Source: Dasypus novemcinctus (lineage: Eukaryota > Chordata > Mammalia > Cingulata > Dasypodidae). From it: a stretch of 64,000 nt of DNA. This document shows positions 57,855-64,000 of the stretch, piece by piece. The DNA is taken from positions 23,447,513 to 23,511,512 of the forward strand of contig NC_080677.1 in NCBI RefSeq assembly GCF_030445035.2, given 5' to 3'. The notes below the pieces were generated by a model. The model was not told where the DNA came from, did not search any database, and worked only from the letters and a program-made list of their open reading frames with translations. The translations under genes and the position numbers were made by a program. How positions within the stretch are numbered: the stretch's first letter is position 1; each line of letters opens with the position of its first letter.

Positions 57855-60149
57855 GTGAGTTGTTTTGGGAGAAGTAAACGTTGAAGTTTTCTGATTATCC
57901 TTTTTATACCTTTAAAAAACAGAACAGTTGGAGCTTGTGAGTTTTGAGATTGTATTTTAAACAGCCAGAATTAGATATTTAAACTTTGTTTTTAAGATCC
58001 AATATACATTGTTATTCTTTGAAGCCTGTTCACTATTGTTATAATTAGCTGCTTTGGCCAATCAGTAATAGATGCTATCTATAGTTATTCAGGAAACAAA
58101 ATTATAATTTGGTTATATACTATAAATTCAGGCTAGTGAAGTTTAAGGATTATTTTCAGTGTTTTATAGTTTAGTGTATTTTATTCAAGATGGGTTAAAT
58201 TGTTTAAATTCTAAGTAAGCTAAATCTTCTTTAAATTGCTTGGTCAAGAGTTCTGTTTTTTGAAATCCAGGATTTGGGTGTACATTCTACCTGTATGAGA
58301 AAAATTACTTAATAGACTTAGCTCATTTAGATTTGGGTATTCATCCCTTCCTCCTTATTTCCCATCTGCCTATAATTATTTTAGAAAATTTTTCTTAATG
58401 GTTGAACTTCTCAATGTAGACATTCTCTCCAAGTTTTAAAGACATTGTCCCTAACCTTTTTATGTCATTATTTTTGACTTCCTGGAAGTGCTTATATATG
58501 ATACTTTTGGGGATGAGAGAAGAGGGTTGGGATGACTGGAAGTTTGCTATAAATTTTTCTAGTAGGGAGCTTTCCTACTGCAAAGTATACTTTCCTTACT
58601 AAAAAATCTAGCCAAAACTTCAAGGAGAGGAGTGGCAAGGGTTAAAACCAGTGGAAAGATCTTTCAGTGGCATAGTTGTCTTTGGGCATAGTTATCTTGC
58701 TCCATTTTTGTTGAGAAAGAACCTGTTGACTTGACTTGTCTAGTGATTCCCCAGCCGTGACTTCATGTCATTAGTACATATATTCCATTTTTCAAGGCAT
58801 CTGATAAAATTACAAAGGAAAAAAATTAAAGGAAAGTTTTGAATCCTCTTTAATTTTTCATGGCTTAGAAATTTCATAGGGATTTGACAATGTCTTAAAA
58901 ATATAATCATGAAAGAGTTACTTAATAAGATTAGAAATCATTAATTCTAGAGTAATTAGGCTGTGCTGCCAAATGGCTAGGTCTTTCTTCTATTCATTAT
59001 GTGAATTAACACCGTATTATGATGATCTCTTCTTAATGAGAAATCTTGCCAAAAAGAGGCCTTTTCAGTTTGTTTCTAAGAATCGACTTCTTATAAGATA
59101 TTTTTGTATCCATTTTGTCTGGAGTAACATCTTAGAGAAAGCTTTAATTAGTATTGCGAAAGATTTGTGTACTTGGGAGCTTTTCTCATGGCAGGATATA
59201 GGAAGGTAGATATACAAAAAGACATCCTGTCAATAGGAAGGTAGTAGAGGTAAAAATACAATTTTAACAAACTTGACAGGAGTTTAAAATTATATTGTAT
59301 CTAGCTTTTAAAGTGGGAGAACTATAATTTATGGAAAATTATGCATTTTAATTTTACATAAAACACTTGACAAACTTTTCAAACAGCAACAAATTGGGTT
59401 GGTCTTCAAGAGATTTATATTGCTTAAAGCTATTGAGTTTTCAAGTCACTGACATCATTTGAGCATGAAGGTTTAAATACCCTGATGGTTATTTTGTTCA
59501 TTTTGTGAAAAACTGTATTTGTTAGTCATGTCTGTGTACTAATAGAATTTTAGAACTGAAAGTACATTTGAAACTTAAAATCTAGTTCAACTTCAATTTC
59601 TGTAAGAAAGCTTGAGACTCAGGTTATATGAACCTTTAAGGTCACACTCTTTGTTAATGTCAGAGTTAACATCAGATTCTAGGACTGATTCCTAGCATGT
59701 TCCTTGTTATTTTAAACCAATTTGTTACCAATAACATGTAATACAGTACCTGGCACATAGTTGCTGGTTAAATGACACAGTAATAAGTACCATTTATTAA
59801 GCATGTTCTATATGCTAGACATTGTGAAAGGAGCTTTGCATGTATTAATTTAATCCTCACAATTTAGTATGCTATTTTTTCGTGTGTAAATACTCTACAG
59901 CCCAGCCTTTTCAATTGAGAAATGGAATGTTGTTGTGTAATTAAGCAGTTTTGTTTTTCTGAAGTCTTTTGTCTCATCAGAAATTAAATATTTATCTTTT
60001 ATACTGGGTAGAATATTCAAATTAGTAAATTTCTAAAATTCCATTATTTTACAGAGGGATTTCATAAGTACTTGTTAATAGTATGTATATAATCTCATGA
60101 TTGCAATGAATTAAGTCTTCTAGAAAAATAATGACATTTTTGTTTGTAG
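57855..60149 (+). other. HERPUD2: HERPUD2 intron 3 (coding introns), 2.3 kb
   Basis: Phase 0, mostly unique AT-rich sequence. A MIR-like remnant lies at about 59770-59870. Acceptor tttgtttgtag. Confidence 0.85.
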
Positions 60150-60304
60150 AGTCCAGATCATTCAGGATCAACAACCCCATCATCCAGTCAGGAAACCTTG
60201 ACTATAGGTGCCAGTTCATCTTCAGAAGGATTGAGGCAACGTAACCTTGCACAAGCACAAACTGACCCTGCACAGAGTCATCAGTTTCCATATGTAATGC
60301 AAGG
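60150..60304 (+). CDS. HERPUD2: HERPUD2 coding exon 4 (codon 114 to part of 165)
   Basis: The 155-bp exon encodes a Ser/Thr/Gln-rich linker: SPDHSGSTTPSSSQETLTIG, then SSSEGLRQRN and SHQFPYVMQG. It ends two bases into a codon before gtgagt. The linker precedes the membrane-associated C-terminal half, which lies outside the window. Confidence 0.93.
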
Positions 60305-60364
60305 GTGAGTGGAATTGTGGTAGCTGTGGATCATAATTGAGGTCTCTTAAAAATCACTTACTCG

Positions 60365-60465
60365 TGGGGAACTGGTGTGGCTCAGTGGTTGAGCATTGGC
60401 TTCTCACATACAAGGTCCTGGGTTTAATCCCTGGCCCCAGTACCTCAAAAGACAAACAAACAAAA
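60365..60465 (+). mobile_element. Short tRNA-derived SINE, 60 bp after exon 4
   Basis: Head ggtgtggctcagtggttgagc, B-box region gggtttaatccc, tail of (AAAC)n type. Confidence 0.82.
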
Positions 60466-60559
60466 AATCACTTACTCCTGATTTTCATTCTAGCTCTTTT
60501 GCAGTAATTAAAGTACATTTGAAAATTTTTCATATACATGATTATATATTTTGAGAACT

Positions 60560-60790
60560 GAAGGTTGAATTAGAGCAGTGTTTTGAAAGCTGGTCATACA
60601 TGAGAATCATCTAAGGCACTGCCTTTCAATCTTTAAAGTTTGTTCTCATTACCTGGGGATCTCATTAAGATGCAGATTCCACTTCAGTAGGTCTCGTGGG
60701 TCCTGAGAGTCTATATTTCTAGCAAGTTCCCAGTTAATGCTGATGCTGTTAGTCCTTGAACCACACTTTGTATAGCAAGAATCTAGGTAA
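60560..60790 (+). repeat. MER5-like DNA transposon remnant
   Basis: Contains gagaatcatctaaggcactg, cagtaggtctcgtgggtcctgag and aatgctgatgctgttagtcc in the MER5 order. Confidence 0.75.
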
Positions 60791-62209
60791 TTTAACTTTT
60801 TTTTTTTTTTAACTCAGTCTCAGTATAGATCTATTCAGTTACTCAATTAGTCTTTTGGGACTGGAGGAATGGGTGACTGAAGGTGTACTTGGAAGAATAC
60901 AGGACCCAGTAATCTGGTTTTGGAAAGCTCCACAGATGTTCCTCATTAGCCAGGCAGGTAACAACTGAGGTAGAGTAAAATCATGATAAGGGTATGCTAA
61001 CTGTTGATAGTTACTCAGAATCTTTGATGTATTGAGAGTTACTGTGGAGGAATTATCTCAAGTAGGTTGCTATGACTGCCTTATACTTAGCAATTATAGC
61101 AGGCCTCTTGAGTTAGGCAGTTCCAGGAGGAAATGTAGCTGACAACCACAAGTAAAGCACATATTTCAGGATGTTCAGAGAATAGGATCTTGAAGAATAT
61201 GGTTTGGACCCAGGTTATATCTGAAACCAGAATACTCTACTGGGGCACTACTGTTTGTTAGTTTTGAAGTAAAGGAAACATGAGTAACAGACAGTTATAA
61301 TTATTTTGTGTTGTATATCAGTGTCCCAGTTCTATGATAGGGGGCTGGAAATGTAGAAAGGCTATGACTCAGAAAGATTAATGTAGGTGATATAACTAAG
61401 GAATAGCTATCGACAGCTGTGCTAAACAGGGTAGCACAAACATTCAGATACTTTTTACTTAGAACTTTTAATTCAATTCTTAATATAGAAATATAAAGCC
61501 GAGTATATAGCAAAATGTAAGAAAACTCATTTAACTCATTTCCTGAATGTGAAGACTTTCCTTTCAAAATAAGTGTTTAGATAAGGCTGATTGTAGACTT
61601 TTATAAAATGTCTATGAAACTTTTTGTTTTTGGAAAATGATTATACTAACTGTTATTTGTGGAAAGTAGTGTTCTCATTTTGAAATAGTAGCTTAAAATA
61701 TTTTTTAGAAAGTGATTAATTTCCTTTTTTTTTTTTTCCCCAGTCTATGGTAGTTCAGTTCTTCTCAATTTAGAAAGTGATTTTACTTTATTTTATTTGG
61801 TGGTATTAGTGGGAGTATTCTGTGTATAAATAAATCTGGAAGAATATATAATATCATATTAATAGTAGTTATATCTGGGTGGTAAGACTTTCATCTCATA
61901 CTCAGAGTGAATATATTTTATAAGAAACAAGACAAAGCTTGTAAGATTGCAGGTTTCACAATAAGACCGTAGGTATATTGGCAAGAATGGTTAATGCATT
62001 CTCTAAACTAGGCTGTTACGGAAATCATAAACATGAGCGATAAAGGCATTTGGTTCTCAGAAGTGTCTTAAACAGATTAGAAAACTCTGACATAGCATTT
62101 TTTCTTTTTTTTGCCAAAAGTGAGTATTAAAATGGTGAGCAACAACCCTTTCAATTATAATGAATTTCATTTAGGGATTCTACTGTGAGAAGAATTATGT
62201 TTGATTTTA

Positions 62210-62440
62210 AATCAGAAGGGCAGTATTGCATAGTGGTTGCACAGATTCTAAAGCTAGCCTGTCTGGATTTGAATCCCGGCTTTATCTACTTACTCTGTTG
62301 GGAAAGTCTCTTCCCTACTCTGCTTCAGTTTGCTCATCTGAAAATGGGGTAATAATACTTACCTTATGGAGTTGTTGCATGGATTAAAAGAGTTGATGTA
62401 TGTAAAGAGCTTAGAACAATAACTGGCACAGTTATTGTTT
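62210..62440 (+). repeat. MIR SINE
   Basis: Clear MIR order: gcatagtggttgcacagatt, ggatttgaatcccggct, gtttgctcatctgaaaatgg, ggtaataatacttacc and gtaaagagcttagaacaat. Confidence 0.88.
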
Positions 62441-62576
62441 TGTTTCCTAAATTATTTGTTTTCTTAGCTCCTGACTCTGAAGAAAATCTGTCATATCAAT
62501 ATGTGGATACGAACTTAATACAGACAGCTCATTGACTAAATCTCAGAGTTAACACTTAAAAATATTAAAATAAAAC

Positions 62577-63043
62577 AAGGGAAGTGGATGTGACTCAAGT
62601 GATAAGGCTTCCCCCTCCCATGCTGGAAGACCTGGGTTTGATCCCTGGGGCCTCTTGGTGAAAAAGAGTAAGAGAAAACCTGCCTGCACAGTAAGCCAGT
62701 GCCTGCGTGGTGAGCTGAGTGCCTGCATGTGAGCCAGTGTTGGTGCAAGTGAGTCATGCAGCAAGAGGATGATGCAACAAAAGACAGATGAAGGGGAGAG
62801 CCAAGGTGAAACATAGCAGAAACAAGGAATTGAGGTGGTGCAGCTGACAGGGAACCTCTCTCCACATCAGAGGTCCCAAGGATTGACTCTTGGTGAATCC
62901 CAGAGGAGAAAAAATGAGAAGACAAAAAGAACAATAGATACAGAAGATCATACAGCGAATGGATACAGATAGCAAAAACAGCAAGGCAGGGGAAGGAGGA
63001 GGGAAGGGGGAAAATAAATAAATAAATCTTAAAAAAAAAAACA
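62577..63043 (+). mobile_element. DAS-related SINE of the variable-repeat subfamily
   Basis: Head gaagtggatgtgactcaagtg at 62580, then about three gtgcctgcgtggtgagc-type units at 62690-62755, and an A-rich tail near 63040. Its tail abuts the right arm of the inverted repeat. Confidence 0.8.
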
Positions 63044-63050
63044 CAAGCCA

Positions 63051-64000
63051 CGTGCAGCAAAAGATTACAAAACTAACAAAGAATGGGAAATGATGTCCCT
63101 TCCAAAGAAACAAGTTAAAAATCCAGCAACCATTAATCAAGTCCAGATATTGGATATACAGGTTGAAGACTATAAAAAACAAACAAAAAAAAGATCCTCA
63201 TTATGCTAAAGGAGATAAAGGAAAACAGAGAGCACGAACTAAAGGATATCAGGTAAACAATGGATGAACAAAATGAGAATCTCAAAGAAGGGATAGAAAT
63301 TTTAAAAGGAACCAAACAGAAATACTGCAGTTGAAAACCACAGTAACTGAAAGGAAAAATTCCATGGAGAGTTTAACAGCAGATTGAAGTGTACAGAAGA
63401 TGACTCAGTGAACCTGAAGATAAAATAGTTGAAATGATTCACTCTGAGGAGCAGAAAGAAAGAGAATGAAAAAACGTGAAACACAGCCTAAGAGACCCAT
63501 GGGACACACATTGTGGAAGCACTAGAGGAGAAGAAAGAGAGAAAGTGGTAGAAGGAATTGCCACAGAAATAAGGGCAGAAAAGAAATGAATGTGCACTTT
63601 AAAGAGGCCAAAATCCCCAATCAGGATAAACTTGAACAGAGCCATGCCCAGACAAAAAAAATAGTCAAACTGTTGAATGCCAAGGACAAGGAGAGCGATC
63701 TGAAAGCTGCAAAGGGAAAGCAACATGTTACGTACAAAGGAGTAGCAATAACATTAAGTATGATATCTCCTCATAAACCAAAGAGGCAAGAAGTCAGTGG
63801 TACAAATATTCAAAGTGCTGAAAGAAAAGAGTTGCCAACCAAGACTGTCATATCTCATGAGATTGTCTTTTAAAAATGAGGGGGAGATTAAGATATTCCC
63901 ATATAAACAAGAAGTGAGGGAGTTTGTCAACATGCTAAAGAGAGTTCTTCAGACCGAAAGGCAAGGACACAGGAAATTGCATCAAAGAGGCACAAGGACA
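63051..64000 (+). repeat. Right arm of the inverted repeat (L1 ORF1 region)
   Basis: Reverse complement of 55518-56470 with only a few differences by eye, such as aaacttgaac here against the complement of gttcaggttt there. It runs to the window edge and may continue. Confidence 0.9.

Larger units (their letters stand above)
60305..64000 (+). other. HERPUD2: HERPUD2 intron 4, left part
   Basis: The donor follows exon 4 and the acceptor is outside the window. The intron holds a short SINE, MER5-like and MIR remnants, a variable-repeat SINE and the right arm of the inverted repeat. Confidence 0.8.

Overview
This is mammalian nuclear DNA, and the repeats point to an armadillo. About a dozen copies of a roughly 400-bp tRNA-headed SINE with a C/G-rich body match my memory of the Dasypus DAS family. 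Shorter relatives of about 90 bp and several L1 lineages surround them. The species call rests on recognising those repeats, not on a search.

Region by region: 0-14.9 kb is a repeat landscape of minus-strand L1 fragments. It is interrupted by a young class II (betaretrovirus-like) provirus on the minus strand at 368-7399. The provirus has two LTRs, a 6-bp target duplication, a tRNA-Lys1,2-type primer site and a polypurine tract. It carries gag, pro and a long open RT-RNase H frame; most of integrase and the env surface region are gone. Around 15.0 kb is a fragment resembling a dispanin (TMEM233-like) gene. From 16.7 to 20.8 kb two diverged direct repeats flank a gag-like remnant; I read this as an ancient ERVL-type provirus. 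An MLT1-like LTR follows at 21.4 kb. From 23.0 to 26.4 kb a plus-strand L1 is split by a processed pseudogene of the kinase gene CILK1 (ICK), with a clear target-site duplication.

From about 29.5 kb to the right edge lies the 5' part of HERPUD2 on the plus strand. A CpG-island promoter and a probable non-coding first exon are followed by coding exons at 30530-30676, 47134-47211, 57741-57854 and 60150-60304. These give 164 full codons plus two bases; the rest of the gene is outside the window. HERPUD2 encodes an ER-membrane ubiquitin-like-domain protein linked to ER-associated degradation. The introns hold many SINEs, a long minus-strand L1 (about 50.06-57.0 kb) with three nested SINEs, and short MIR, MER5 and L2-like remnants.

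The host gene is ordinary. The unusual material is in the retroelements. The class II provirus keeps a complete-looking gag-pro frameshift signal (slippery heptamer, adjacent stop, possible pseudoknot), differs between its LTRs by two units of a 23-bp tandem repeat, and appears to have lost the gag frame only at two G/C homopolymers. Other points worth checking are a strong upstream ORF in HERPUD2, an extra SINE-containing exon-like block in the CILK1 retrocopy, and a roughly 0.95-kb near-identical inverted repeat reaching the right edge.
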